From positions 1 through 64,000 of the forward strand of contig NDFF03000387.1 of assembly GCA_002150815.3 (NCBI GenBank): 64,000 nucleotides of DNA, written 5' to 3'. The position numbers and the translations under genes are program-made. The notes under the pieces were generated by a model, which saw nothing but the letters and a program-made list of their open reading frames with translations, ran no database searches and was not told where the DNA came from. Source of the stretch: Grammothele lineata (taxonomy: Eukaryota > Basidiomycota > Agaricomycetes > Polyporales > Polyporaceae). This document shows, one piece after another, positions 28,909 through 40,180 of the stretch (its first letter is position 1; every line of letters begins with the position of its first letter).

Positions 28909-31163
28909 ATGAGCTTGGACCAGAACCTCTTCACGCTCAACGTCACTCCCCGCGCGGACGACCGCAATATCGTCGACCTCGTCGACCCTAATGGCGTCGC
29001 GCACTACATGAAACGGCGACTGCCCGGCAATGACTATAACATAGAGGTCTACGGTACGTCCAAGCTGATGGATATATGCGCTATGACGCAACTGATATCT
29101 GTCTTGATGCCCAGATCCCCTCTCAGAAAGCCTCCTTGCGACGGTGTCTGCTCCCAGCGCGACGAGCAAGCATAAGACCTTGCAGCTACGAAATCCAGAT
29201 CTGGTTGTAGAGCTGAAGTATACAGGAACGCTATCGTTCAAATGGAGTTTTAAGTGGGAAGAGTGAGTCCCTCGCCTCCTTTGCAGTTATCCCCATAAAG
29301 CCCGAATGTGGGCTGTGCAAGCGCATGTATGCAGCCTTCGAGCCTTTTGGAGGTCATCAGCTGCTTTGAAAACCATTTTTCGCTACCGGTCAGCCCCCTA
29401 CGTGTACTTACTCAGTTGCTCCAGGAATGATTTTGAATGGAAACGCGAAGAATGTTACATCCTGCGCAAACCCGACCCCGCCGTGCTCGTTGCGATAACG
29501 AAGGAGCCCCCCGGGAGGTTGCAGACGAGAACGGTGCAGCTCCTAGACTACAATCTCAATCGGTGCGTTCCTTAACGTCTCTTACGCGCGCATATAGCCT
29601 CAAACCTGCGCCCAGCTTCGATATCGACGACCGCAAAGGCCTTGAAATTGTCATCCTCACCGCCCTCCTCACCTTCCAAGACCTCAACGAGACCTACCAC
29701 ACACCCAAGGACGGCAGCAGCGCCACATCCCCCGTCCCCGTCCCTGCGGTTTCCGCCACTTCACCATCGTCGCCCGGACCTCCGGCGGTGCCCCCAAGAC
29801 CCGAGCCGCGCCATGGGCTAGAGCGAGTGTCGGAGATGCACACCGTGAGGAGCGCGCAAGGGGAGGGTGACGCGAATGAGGTGTACGTTAGCGAGGAGTG
29901 CGATATCGAGGACTACGCGCGGTACGCCGAGAAGTTGTTGAACGTGAGTATCCATATCTCCACGCTTCAGTGCTGCTGGATGCTGCGATCGCGTGCAAAG
30001 AAGGCCGAGCGCTGACCACTGAGCCCGCGCCGCGCCGCAATGGACATGTAGGACGAGGCGATGCTCTTCGTGTCGATACGCTCCGCCTCCGCGGCGCACG
30101 TGCCCAAGGTGCTGCGCGTCGTGGAGGAAACCAAGCGCCTCCGGTACAAGTCCGGTGCGTTGCCTTCACTCCTCCTCCCCCTTTCCTCCACCGTCTCCCT
30201 GGAGCCGCGCGCTGACTACTACTCAAATCAACCTCCCTCCGACGACGACATGTCGTTTGTGTGGATGGATGATCGTGATTGTGCATCACACTAGGCGTCG
30301 CGGAGGACGAGGAGTTGCACCAGTACGTCGTGTACGAGGCTGAGAAGAACGGCGCCGCGCGCAAGGGCCCGCGACGGATCAACCTTGACGACCCGGACCC
30401 GAAGAAAGACAAGGGTAAAGCCAAGAGCAAGACCAGCGCTAGCGACGCAGGTGGGAGCGGGTACGCGCCCCCGACTAGCCTCACCGTGCATCTGAGCAAG
30501 ATCGACATGCCCGAGCTCCGCCCCCAGTTCCAGGCTGCGCTCCGCCGGCTGTCGAGCGGCCCGTCTCCGTCCTCGTCGAAGGAGAAGCCATACCCCGCCC
30601 CCGCCCCAGCGCCAGAGTTATCGGAGAAGGAGAGAAAGAAGCTCGAGAAGGAACGGAAGAAGGCCGAGAAAGAGGGCAAGAAGCACAAGGGCACCGGCCG
30701 CGCAGAGTCGACGCCTCCCCCCGCGGGCCCGCCCCCGACGTACTCGTCCCTCTCCTCCCCCGGCGCTGCGTCAGACCTCCCCGCGAAGCTATCGAAACAC
30801 CCCTCGCACTATCCCGCGCCCAACGCGCACACGCCCGCGCACCTCGTGCATCCGCACCAGCCCTCGCCCTCGCCCTCGCAGCTCGGCAACCCCGCGCTGT
30901 ACGCCGCGCCCCCTCCCCAACCCCGCGCTCCGCGACCGCGCCCGGTGTCGATGGCGTTCCCCATGCCGATGTCGGACGCGGGGTACGGTAATGGGGCGGG
31001 GTACGCGAGCCCCGGTGGGGCGTACCTCTCCCCGCAGGCGATGAGCCCGCAGTCTGCGCGGCCGTCGTCGGCTGCGGCGGGGGGCTATGGAGGGCGCGCG
31101 TCCCCGCCTGGGTCGGGGAAGGGCCCGGTGTCGTCTTTGTTGGAGATGTGGGCAAAGCATTAG
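28909..31163 (+). CDS. conserved basidiomycete protein with disordered C-terminus
   Basis: 576 residues from exons 28909-29053, 29115-29262, 29425-29562, 29616-29943, 30052-30154 and 30295-31163. Residues 1-170 are compact and beta-rich (NLFTLNVTP…IVDLVDP…, LSFKWSFKWEE, NDFEWKREECYILRKPDP, VQLLDYNLNR), reminiscent of tubby/LURP-one-like barrels, though that is only an impression. FDIDDRKGLEIVILTALLTFQD follows, then a helical middle. The C-terminal 280 residues are Pro/Ala/Ser-rich with one Lys/Glu coiled-coil (SEKERKKLEKERKKAEK) and many PxxP motifs. Such segments look evolutionarily constrained at the N-terminus and disordered behind it. Possible membrane- or lipid-linked adaptor; function unknown. 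Confidence 0.8.
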
Positions 31164-33882
31164 TATCAGCATTGGAGGGGGACGCTCACGCTTATGGCGA
31201 GGGCGGGCCTGCGCTCGCGCTCGCGTTTCTGTGGGTCCGTGTGGAGGGTCGCAGCTGTGCGCTGTGCGCTGAGGACTGGGGGTGTGGGGGTGGTGTTATA
31301 GACCGTCTAACCTTGATAGCCGCGGTGCGTGTACGACTATTAATGCTATTATTGACTGCCGCCATGATCGTCCTCCCCGAGCGCGAGCGCGAACGCGAGG
31401 GCGAAGCGCAGGCTCGCGGGTGGAGTGGGAGAACGCGCAAGCTTGCAAGCACAGCGAGTGGAGCTCGGAACCTGGGGTAGAGGCCTTCGCGCTGTCCTCT
31501 GTCGAGGACGTCGTCGATCCCGAAGCCCCTCCTCCCCGCTCCCCGCTTGCTAGCAGTGAAGCGCCTGTCCGCCCGCGTACGCGTTCTATATTCAGAGCGT
31601 GATGCGCATCCAAGGTTCATCGACATCGCGGGCCAGGGCGGTACCTTAAGGCCCCAAGGAGGACGTGTTAATGGGTCGCGCAGCGCTTCGTTGGGAAAGA
31701 TGGGTTCTGAAGCTCGAGGCGCGTTCCGGCTGATATCGAAGATGGTGGGTGAGCTCATGGCACCCAACACGGACGTGGGCGTATTCTCTATCTTGAAATC
31801 TATGTCTTACGAACCTACTTACGCTAGGGCGGCGCGCCCACGAGGAGAGAGATGTTGAGGCCGGAGCTCGTCGCGACTCACGAGACCTGGGTCCAGCAGC
31901 CCGGCTTGCGAAGTGCATCTACGTAGAGTCTAAACATAGACCTCCCAGCCTTCAGGAGGTCGGCATCTGCTCGCGGCGGCGAACTTTTACTTCGAGTGGC
32001 GGCATCAACGGCTCCCATCATCTTGGGACCCGGTCTAGCAGGAGGCGCGCGAAAAACTCCCAGAGTTTTCTGTGGTACATCGCATGTTCAACATGTTCGC
32101 GTCTCCTCGGTGGAAGATGGGTACGGCAATATCGATATCAGAGTGCGCAGACAATATTCACGGCGCGTGAGGTATGTGCGCTTTAGGGCGGTGTCGCATC
32201 CCGCGGTGCATTTGGTAAGTAGTAGCATCGAACAACATTAATGGGGCGCTGGCCCGTCGTCGGGAGGTGGGCGCACGATTTGGCGCGATGTGATGCCAGT
32301 GGCCCCGCCCGCCGACGCATTAATCTGGTGTCTGAGACGGGGGTTGTGGGGCGCGCTCCGGCCTCGCGCGCGTATCGTAGCGGACTCAGCCAATGTTATG
32401 TCCGGTCAGCATTCTCTGCCTACGCTAGACGTGTACGAGTAGGCAGACAGGCATTCCGAGTCGTGTCTGACGCAGCGAGGGCGGATTCTGCCTGCGCGCG
32501 GTGACGCGCAGTGGCTGGATCTGCCGCCTGCCTGTCCAAGTCGTGCACCCACACGCATCTCGCGATGGAAGATGCAGGCACCGATGGTCGGGTGTCAATG
32601 TCGATGTCGTCTGTGGATGATGATGACAGCAACGACAACGACGACGATGGGGCCGCCTCAGCTGACGTGCATCCACACCACCAACAGCAGCGCCTCCGTG
32701 TCCAAGTACTACTACACTAGTAGCTGCGTCCCCGCAGGGGCTGTGGAGTCCTTCACGCACCCTCGCTGTTGCGCACATACTCACCGCTCGCGTAGAAGAT
32801 GAACGGCCTTCGGCTGGCCGTCGATGCGCCGCCCCCCCATGATGCCTTTTTTCCATTCCATCGCCGCCGCGCCCAACGTCGGCCTGCGGACAAGTGCGGC
32901 CTCGCGCGTACTCGGGCGGATTCGCATGCGTGGTCCTCCGGTCGGCCACTCGCGACGCGCAGATTGCACGTCGAACACAGCGCTGGGCCACGCCGAGAAG
33001 AAGAAGTAACTTGGTGGTCGTGTTCGGGGCGTCGGCGCGCTGGCCTCTGCAAATTGTCCATGGCAACTGGCCGGGTCGCTCTGGGTTCCGACGACGAAGT
33101 GCGCGCGACCGAGTAGACAGCACGACGAGGCTTCTTCTGCGCTGCGCGAGGGGAGAGCAGGAGGTGTTCACGCCGTGGGCTCGCGTGGTGTGCGCAGATT
33201 GTGCGCTCCCACGGTCTGCCGGCCGGCATCGGGCGCCCGGCGCTTGTGCGGTCTGAGATGCCGAGTGGCTGGATCTGGAACTGCCTCCGAATCGGACGTT
33301 GGTCGTCAACGACGACAACGGTTGTGCCGCCGATGTGCAGCAAAACGCGCTCAGGCTCGTGATGTCGATGAGCAAGGTCCATCCCGGGTACGAGCCGACC
33401 ATGTGGGTACATGCTTCAATTTTAACTCTATCGGTCCGTCTGGATTGATGGAACTTTTACTGCTCTTCCAGACGCGGAACAAGGATGTACCTTCCAATTA
33501 CTCCTCCCTCCTCCAACGGAGCTGTAGAACGGCTGCGGTACATGTTTTCTCGTGCAGCTTGACTGCGTCGGGTCGACGAGAGCATCGTCTCGAGAGGACG
33601 GAAAGCTGTACTAGCGGCTCCCATCACGCATTGCAATCAAGTCGGCCAGATGATCACAAGCAGATCGTCCCCGTGCCTAGCGCCTTCGTACCCTGCCGTC
33701 GTTGAAACGCATGGCCAAACACAGTTCGACGACCCAAACGGCAAGATTTCGTCCCCTTCCACCAATGGCGGACACACCAGCCGCCGTCCGGGGCATCGCC
33801 CCTCCCAGCTCGGCGCATCACCCATCTCGCATCTTGCCCGGCATTGGAAGACACGCTAGCACACGCGGGCCCCTCCATCCGT
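31164..33882. other. gene-poor region with exon-like relics
   Basis: No complete gene found. Plus-strand segments at about 32500-32560 and 33254-33408 both encode D-A-[E/Q]-W-L-D-L…PP motifs. The longer one reads cleanly as …LPPNRTLVVNDDNG…KVHPGYEPTMW before a GT. The minus strand at 32781-32978 also reads as protein (…SARREWPTGGPRM…). These look like fragments of degraded genes. The rest is GC-rich sequence with overlapping shadow frames. Confidence 0.4.
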
Positions 33883-33890
33883 TATATAAA
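33883..33890 (+). promoter_or_regulatory. TATA box of the first CBM19-like gene
   Basis: TATATAAA 182 bp upstream of the ATG at 34072, followed by a CT-rich leader. Confidence 0.6.
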
Positions 33891-34071
33891 CCGGGCGGAC
33901 GGGCCCCTTGGTTCCTCGTTCGGTTTCCTCACCGCAACGCTCACGTCTTCCTTTCTGCGATCCGCGATCGCCCCACTGTCCTCTCGGCTTCGTCTCTCTT
34001 TGTGACCCGGTGTCCCCCACCACTGCCCCTCCTTTCAGCGTAGACCGCCTAATTACGACCAGCTAGCCGCC

Positions 34072-35499
34072 ATGAAGTACTCCCTCATCTCCCTCGCGCT
34101 TGCGCTCGGTGCCTCCGCCGCCCCCGGCTTCCAGCCTAGCTTCACCCCCAGCCGTCGCGCCGCGGGCTTCGCACTCCAGAACGGCCAGGATGCCATCGCC
34201 TTGAAGTGCGTCGTCGATCTTTCCGCTTCTTCGCCGCAGTGGAGCTAATTGCATCGCCACCGCGTGCCTCTCACAGCGACAAGTTCAAGACGCTCACCAC
34301 GAGCTCGCCCTGTAACGCGGGCGATATCGCCTGTGTGAACGACCAGTTCGCGCAGTGCGTTGGCGGCAAGTTCGTCCTCCAGTCCTGCGGTGCCACCCTT
34401 GTGTGAGTACAACCTCCCCGTGCTGTATGATGCTTTGCACTTGTACTGATCTGCGGCCCTCCCTCCTTACTAGCTGCGCTGCGCTCCCGCTCGTCAACTC
34501 CCCGGGAACCAGCGTGACCTGCACGACCGCGGCCGATCGTGATGCCCGCATCGCCGCCACTGGCGCGACTGCGGCTGCCTCCTCCGGGACCGACAACAAG
34601 GGTGGCAACAACGCTGCGAACGGCAACGCCGCTTCGTCTGCCGCGGCTCCCCCCGCGTCCACTGCTGCTGCTGCCACCAGCGCCGCCGCCGCACCCCCCG
34701 CCGCGAGCTCTGCCGCCGCCGGTGGCGACGCGCAGACGTCGCTCACGATCGACCCGAGCAACATCTTCAACTTCTCGCTCACGGGCCAGGAGACCCCCAC
34801 CGCCGGCCAGGAGGCCTCGATCACGTCCCAGAACAACTTCATCAACTTCTGCCTGACCGTGCCCGGCAAGGCGAAGACGAACGGGCAGCAGATCGTCGAC
34901 GGCTCGTGCAACCAGACGCCGATGGGCGTGATCGCGGCCAAGGCGCTCATGCCGTCGAGCAAGTTCCAGAGCCCCAAGAACGGCGACACGATCCCGCACA
35001 ACCAGACGTTCACGATCCAGATGGCCGTGAGCAACCTCGAGACGGGCCACTTCACGAACCCGGACACGACGTTCCACATGGCGCCGCAGCAGGTGAACGC
35101 GCAGGGGCTGATCAAGGGCCACTCGCACGTCACCATCCAGGCCCTCACGTCCCTCGACCAGACGACGCCCGCGGACCCCACCAAGTTCGTCTTCTTCAAG
35201 GGCCTCAACGCCGTCGCTACCAACGGCGTCCTCTCCGTCGAGGTCCCCGGAGGTCTTGGCCCTGGTGTGTACCGCATCGCGTCCATCAACTCTGCCGCGA
35301 ACCACCAGCCCGCCCTCGTCGCCGTCGCCCAGCGCGGTGCGCTCGACGACATGATCTAGTGAGTATCTTCCCTCTGCTCCTGGCAGCATCTGTCATCCGC
35401 CTTGCTGCGGGCGTCGATCCTCTCTCTTCCTCTCTCCTGCGCATCGCGACAACGTGCTGACTCGTCATCTCTCCCCCCTCCAGCATCACGGTGAACTAA
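34072..35499 (+). CDS. secreted protein with N-terminal CBM19-like chitin-binding module
   Basis: 386 residues from exons 34072-34205, 34277-34402, 34474-35358 and 35484-35499. Residues 1-16 are a signal peptide. Residues about 42-110 match the CBM19 pattern: SPCNAGDIACVNDQFAQC…CGATLVC…VNSPGTSVTC, with six Cys. An Ala/Ser/Pro linker (about 115-165) leads to a roughly 220-residue domain (SLTIDPSNIFNFSLTGQ… to GVYRIASINSA…) of a family widespread in mushrooms, where I recall the annotation 'macrophage activating glycoprotein'. The terminal 16-bp exon supplies the conserved YITVN end. Probably a highly expressed extracellular or wall protein. Pronounced GC-ending codon bias supports strong expression. 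A paralogous module occurs in the gene at 58708. Confidence 0.88.
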
Positions 35500-35876
35500 T
35501 CGCCCCGCACGCACCCACGCTCGCTTTCCCCACGCTCGCGCTCGCGCTCTCGCTCTCTGGTCGTATTTATTGAGGGGGCAGACCCCGGATACCATCTATT
35601 ATTCACCGAGTCACACTTAGAGTACCATGCTGTGTTTGTTGTATCCCTAGACACGTCACAACGAAGTCGACGACATGTGGTTATACCCGTTTCGCGTGTG
35701 CCCCGTGCTTCCCACTGCTCAGCTTTTCCGACTCGGAGCCCTCGCACTTGGGTGCTTTTCCTTGGTCTTGGTCTTGGAGTCCTGATGATGACAATGAGGG
35801 GCTGATCCGGGTTCCGGACTCGGACGTGTTCGCGACCATCACCTTCCGGGATCGCATCAAGACCTGCAGCTGACTG

Positions 35877-36257
35877 ACACACGGGTACGACCAATTTTTG
35901 CGGGGATAGAGAAAGGCTAGGAAAGGCTCACGTACCGCAGACACATTAATTCAGTTTCTAGACCTATTTGCGGAGGCCAGATTATTGTGATTCTAGGCGC
36001 CGCTCGAAATCGCACTTCTATGGGCCCGAGAAATACCATTTCAAGTAGCTGGTTCGCGTTTCTAGCCCATTTCTAGGGCCCACAAAAAAGTGGTAATGCT
36101 GTAATATGCTGCTTCTCGAGCCTACAGAAGTGCATTTTCGAGCGCCGCCCAGAACACAGAATAATCTGACCTCCGGAAATGGAGACAGAAACTGGATTAA
36201 CATGTCCGTGATATGTGAGCCCTTCTGGTGCCCCGCAAATATTGGTCGTACCCGTGT
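35877..36257. mobile_element. foldback element with ~170-bp imperfect inverted arms
   Basis: Reading inward from 35877 (CACACGGGTACGACCAAT…) and outward-in from 36257 on the other strand gives matching segments: GTACGACCAAT, TTTGCGGGG, GGCTCAC, TTAAT[T/C]CAGTTTCT, ATTT[G/C]CGGAGG[C/T]CAGATTATT, GCGCTCGAAA, GCACTTCT and CGAGAA. The arms cover nearly the entire length with a short centre near 36070. No ORF. It fits a MITE/foldback transposon or the source of a long hairpin RNA. It begins 378 bp after the CBM19-like gene. Confidence 0.75.
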
Positions 36258-36684
36258 GTGAGGGCGCCCCTCAGTCTGAGTACGGGCCGCACCTGTCGCG
36301 TTTTCGTTCGCGCCAACGGTTACCTTTCATCTATGCAGTTCGGCAGATGCTGATGATGGTCCATGGAGGCATGATGGACTGGTATGAGATCCGGTTGACC
36401 AGCTAGTGCGGATCCGCCCGCGTCCGAACTCCAAGTTCATGCTGAAGCCGGCTGTGTCGTCGCTCCGTAGTAAGATACTGCTCGCGCCGCGGCGCGGCCT
36501 TGTGACCCTACGAGGTTCATCTCCGAGTTCTCCTCCGAGATGTCTTCTCCATTTCATTCGAACTAATTCCGATAATGTGTGTTACTACAAGAGCCCCACG
36601 AATAGTGGCCCGCGACTGCGGCGAATCAAGCCCATGGGCGCTTGGCAGGCCTCCTGTGATCTCTCTGCATAGGTCGATGAAGGA
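36258..36684. other. intergenic, nothing recognised
   Basis: Between the foldback element and the stop of the helical-protein gene. Short overlapping frames only. Confidence 0.5.
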
Positions 36685-39425
36685 TCAGACGAACATCGAT
36701 GTCTTGCGTTTCTTCGGCTTCTCAAGTACGGGTTTCCGGTCTATCGCCCCATTCCTCTCCAGAGTCGAAGCCCTGACACTCTGCTCCTCGGCATCACGAA
36801 TGATTTGTTCGATGCGCCCAGAAGACGTCGTCGGAGGTAAGAGGCTACCCAGAGACCTCTCGAGCTCCAGCAAACGCTTCTGGATGTCCTGTTCGTTGGC
36901 ATGCATCCTCTGTGGTGACAGCGTCATCTAGGTCAGGTCGCTTAGGTTCACGGGGGTATCACCGGCGCAACGAACCTCCTCGATGAGCTCAACAATCCTG
37001 TTGCTAGCCGCTGTGGCCCAAATCTTGATCTCTTCACCAGCTGCTGCGATGGCTCCCTGATTGTCGGACCCGACGAGCCCTCCCATTCCGAGTACCATAT
37101 TGACGCCGGGGTGAACGTTGCCCTTGTACAACGTTACATACATCTGAATCCAGCGAATGTGAGTTCAAGCAGTATCGTGGGTAGTGCACTCCACTTACAT
37201 CGCTGATATTCTCGACAACTCGACTAATCTTTGCGGTGGATATCGCATAGTTGTAGATTGTCTGCATTGAACCGTTATTGAAAGCACAAATGGTGCCACA
37301 CGGACTCATACCTGACGAGTCCATGCGTCGAGCAAGTTGCTTCCGCCTCCGGGAGCCTGCACCTTGCGTCCGCCAGGCATCCCTTCTTGGATTCCGTATT
37401 CATCTTTGATTACTTGGATAAGCTTGTTTGCCGCGTCACGCATCGTGACGGAGACGAGATTGTTCACAGAGGCGAAGAAATGAACGAGATTATTGAGGTA
37501 CTGCTTCAGCTCGCAAAGAAAATTGATTGCTCTTGCTAGGATGCCCGTAATTTCCTCCCACTATGTTGTCAAGCCGCTAAGATGCTGACTGCACACTTAG
37601 ACTCAAGATTGGTACTCACGTTGCACTTCTGGATATCGATACTCGCAACCTCGGCGAGGATGTCCCCAATGTGTCCAGTAACTTCTCGCAATTTCTCGGA
37701 GGCCACCTGGGAACGTTCTCGGCTGGCGTTCAACTGAGACTCGGCCGCTCTCAGTCGGAATCGGGCGTCGCGTGACCTCGTCTCTGCAGAGCTGCCTCCT
37801 GTAGGCGCGGAGGATTCAGAGAGGAATCCGTTGGAGCTCAACATGGGAGTATCAAGGGCGAAGGCAGCATCTGCAGCTAACTTCAACACGTCTTCGCGCC
37901 AAATTGCAATCTCGGCCGTCAGCTTCTCCAGCTCACTGGACCTTCCGGGAGGAATGGCCGCCCCGAGTTGACTCGCATACTGAAAACGTGCGTCAGCACT
38001 GTCAGATATAGAGAGGTTCACGTAAGTCCACTCACCTCCATTCCTTTCCGCGCACACTGGATGACCCTGGTTGTCGCCTCGCCAGGGACTTCCGCCGCCT
38101 TTGGCTTTTTGAGTGGTTTGAGAACCTTGCACTCGATGCCGATCCGAATACTCTCGCAACCCCCCATGTCTCGGGATTTGATCGTGTTCCAGTCCCTGCG
38201 ACCGTCTTCGTCTGGGGTGGCAAGGACGTCGAGACTCTCTGCGAATTTGCGGAGCGTGTCGGCAACCCGATACCCCGGCTCGATAGTGGGCTTGTTGCCC
38301 GATACCTTCTCGCTGCTCTCCTCGTTGGATGTGCCACTTCCTTTGTGGAGCAATGTGCGTGAAAGCACTCCCTGAGGTGTTCGTGAGAGACATGAACTGT
38401 AACCCGACAAAGATCGAGACGGGCATGTACGTACCGTGAAGCAATCCCCTAGATTCATCCAGAACGTATCCCATCCTATAGTTCGCACACTTCGGGTAAG
38501 AATGAGCAAGGTAGATTTCACAGCTTCGCCTCACCCGTTGGCAGAGAATTAGTTGCAGAAGAGAACTCCGATTGCGCGCTGGCAAAGTCCTCCCGAGCCT
38601 TCTCGAGCTCGTTTTCGTCGATCTTCTTCATTTCCTCGGCAGCCTTCTGTTCCTCCTTCAGGTATGCATCCCGCAGAGTTGCCTGTCGGATTTGAGCTTC
38701 GTTATCGCCTGATACGCCCTTATTAGTTGTGCGTTCGACCTCGCCAAGCATGACCAGACACACCTTGTGTCAAGGCGCACGCCTCATGGACCTCCATCGC
38801 GAGCTCAAGCAGCGCCTCGAACACGTCGTACGTCTCCTTCGCTTTCATGTGGCACGCCTCACACGTTTTGCTGAGCGCGGAAATCTGGCTGGGTAGGTGC
38901 CGCTGGATGGCGCGCTCGTTCTGTTGTGGGGTGTTCTCGTCCGACCCGACAAGCAGTTCCACGATAGAATTGACCCCAGGGCGCACGGCGGCGGAGCGGC
39001 GGCGGATCTCGTCGAAGTTGGCGAAGGAGCGATTGAGCGCGAGGCACCCCGTGTTCACGAGTTGCATGGTGGTCGCGCGGAAGCTGTCTGGGTATCGGAT
39101 ACGGTTGAAGCCGGCTGCGGGTTTGACGAGCTTGAAGTCCGCCGTCGCGGCTACGATAATCAGCTGGCCTGCAGGATGAGTAATGGAATGAGTAGTGCAT
39201 TTACATATCATCCTGGACAATAACTTACCGAATATTGAGACCGCCATTGGTGCGGGAACGAGGACGTCAGCGGAAGGGAACGCATCCGACACTCTATGAC
39301 GAGTTGATGTCAGCGCAGTTGTCGAGTACACCGCAAACGACTTACTTGAGAGCAAATTCATCGACTTCAGAGGCGGCCGAATGAGTCTCCTCAAGTCGTT
39401 CCTCAAACTCGTCGATGGAAGGCAT
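36685..39425 (-). CDS. large helical coiled-coil protein A (723 aa), unknown function
   Basis: Eleven exons: 39425-39346, 39293-39239, 39168-38766, 38708-38535, 38475-38435, 38371-38036, 37979-37620, 37560-37312, 37261-37199, 37143-36976, 36927-36685. The N-terminus MPSIDEFEERLEETHSAASE leads into an almost all-alpha protein. A helical bundle spans about 50-180. A charged coiled coil lies at about 185-235, then an aromatic/hydrophobic segment at about 239-260 (WDTFWMNLGDCFTGVL). After a linker, a second long coiled coil covers about 410-475, then …ILARAINFLCELKQYLNNL… and a Gly-rich loop, with a basic C-terminus (EKPKKRKTS). No signal peptide, TM anchor or enzyme motif. Long helix, hydrophobic tip, long helix is the outline of ClyA-fold pore-forming proteins, but sequence homology is not established. 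It is followed 756 bp upstream by gene B on the same strand. Confidence 0.75.
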
Positions 39426-40180
39426 GGCGTTTGGGAAAGATGGATGGAGGGGCTGCCGGTGTCTCAACGATAGTTGCGGTTGATAAAGTGTGCTCGCAGG
39501 TCCAGGGTTCAGGCAGTGTTTCATGCTCCTAGGAAGCCGTTAATTACGATATGCCTGTACGTGTCGTTGTATAAGGTTCGAGAACCGCGCGGTGACCACA
39601 TACTTCCATTGGCGTTCTGCGCAGCATGGCCCTGGAACGTTGCGACTCGGATGCCGATCGCCTCAGCATGCGAGTACACTCGTCACAGACCAATGCTTCG
39701 AAGATATGTGTAATCTGTCCAACGCATGATTACGTAGGTCCCGCAAGCTGCACAAGAACCGAATAGTAGTCTTTCATACTTCTATTTAGAGGACATGCGG
39801 AGGTGAGTTACGACTGAACCTTATAAACCGTCAATGCGGAAAACACGCACTCACCGCGTTTCTTGTTCTTCTTTTCTCTTCAGGGAATGGAACCTTGAAA
39901 ATAGTTCGATATTGGGACGGAATCACAGTCTATGCTCTACCCATTCGGGTGAGCGGTGCACACGAGATACGTAGCCGCTGTCACGTCATGTCAAAGAAAG
40001 GCAAGGGTCGGATCGGTGATGATAGGAATGAAAAACAATGAAATTCTCGCCAGGGAGCCTACGAGTTCGCAAGAAAATTTCTCCGAAAACCACGACGACA
40101 AGCCATAACGCATCGGCAGGAGCGTACAACTTTATCTTCGGAGACAGGTCCAGATCAAGGAAGCGGAGAAAACGACTGTA
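39426..40180. other. spacer between the two helical-protein genes
   Basis: 755 bp holding the promoter of gene A and the 3' end of gene B. No ORF of note and no clear TATA box. Confidence 0.5.

Noticed and set aside
34271..35389. Long antisense frames (372 and 352 aa) over the CBM19-like gene
   Set aside because: They mirror the strongly GC-ending codon use of the sense gene and have no domain; the sense model has a signal peptide, splices and a conserved fold.
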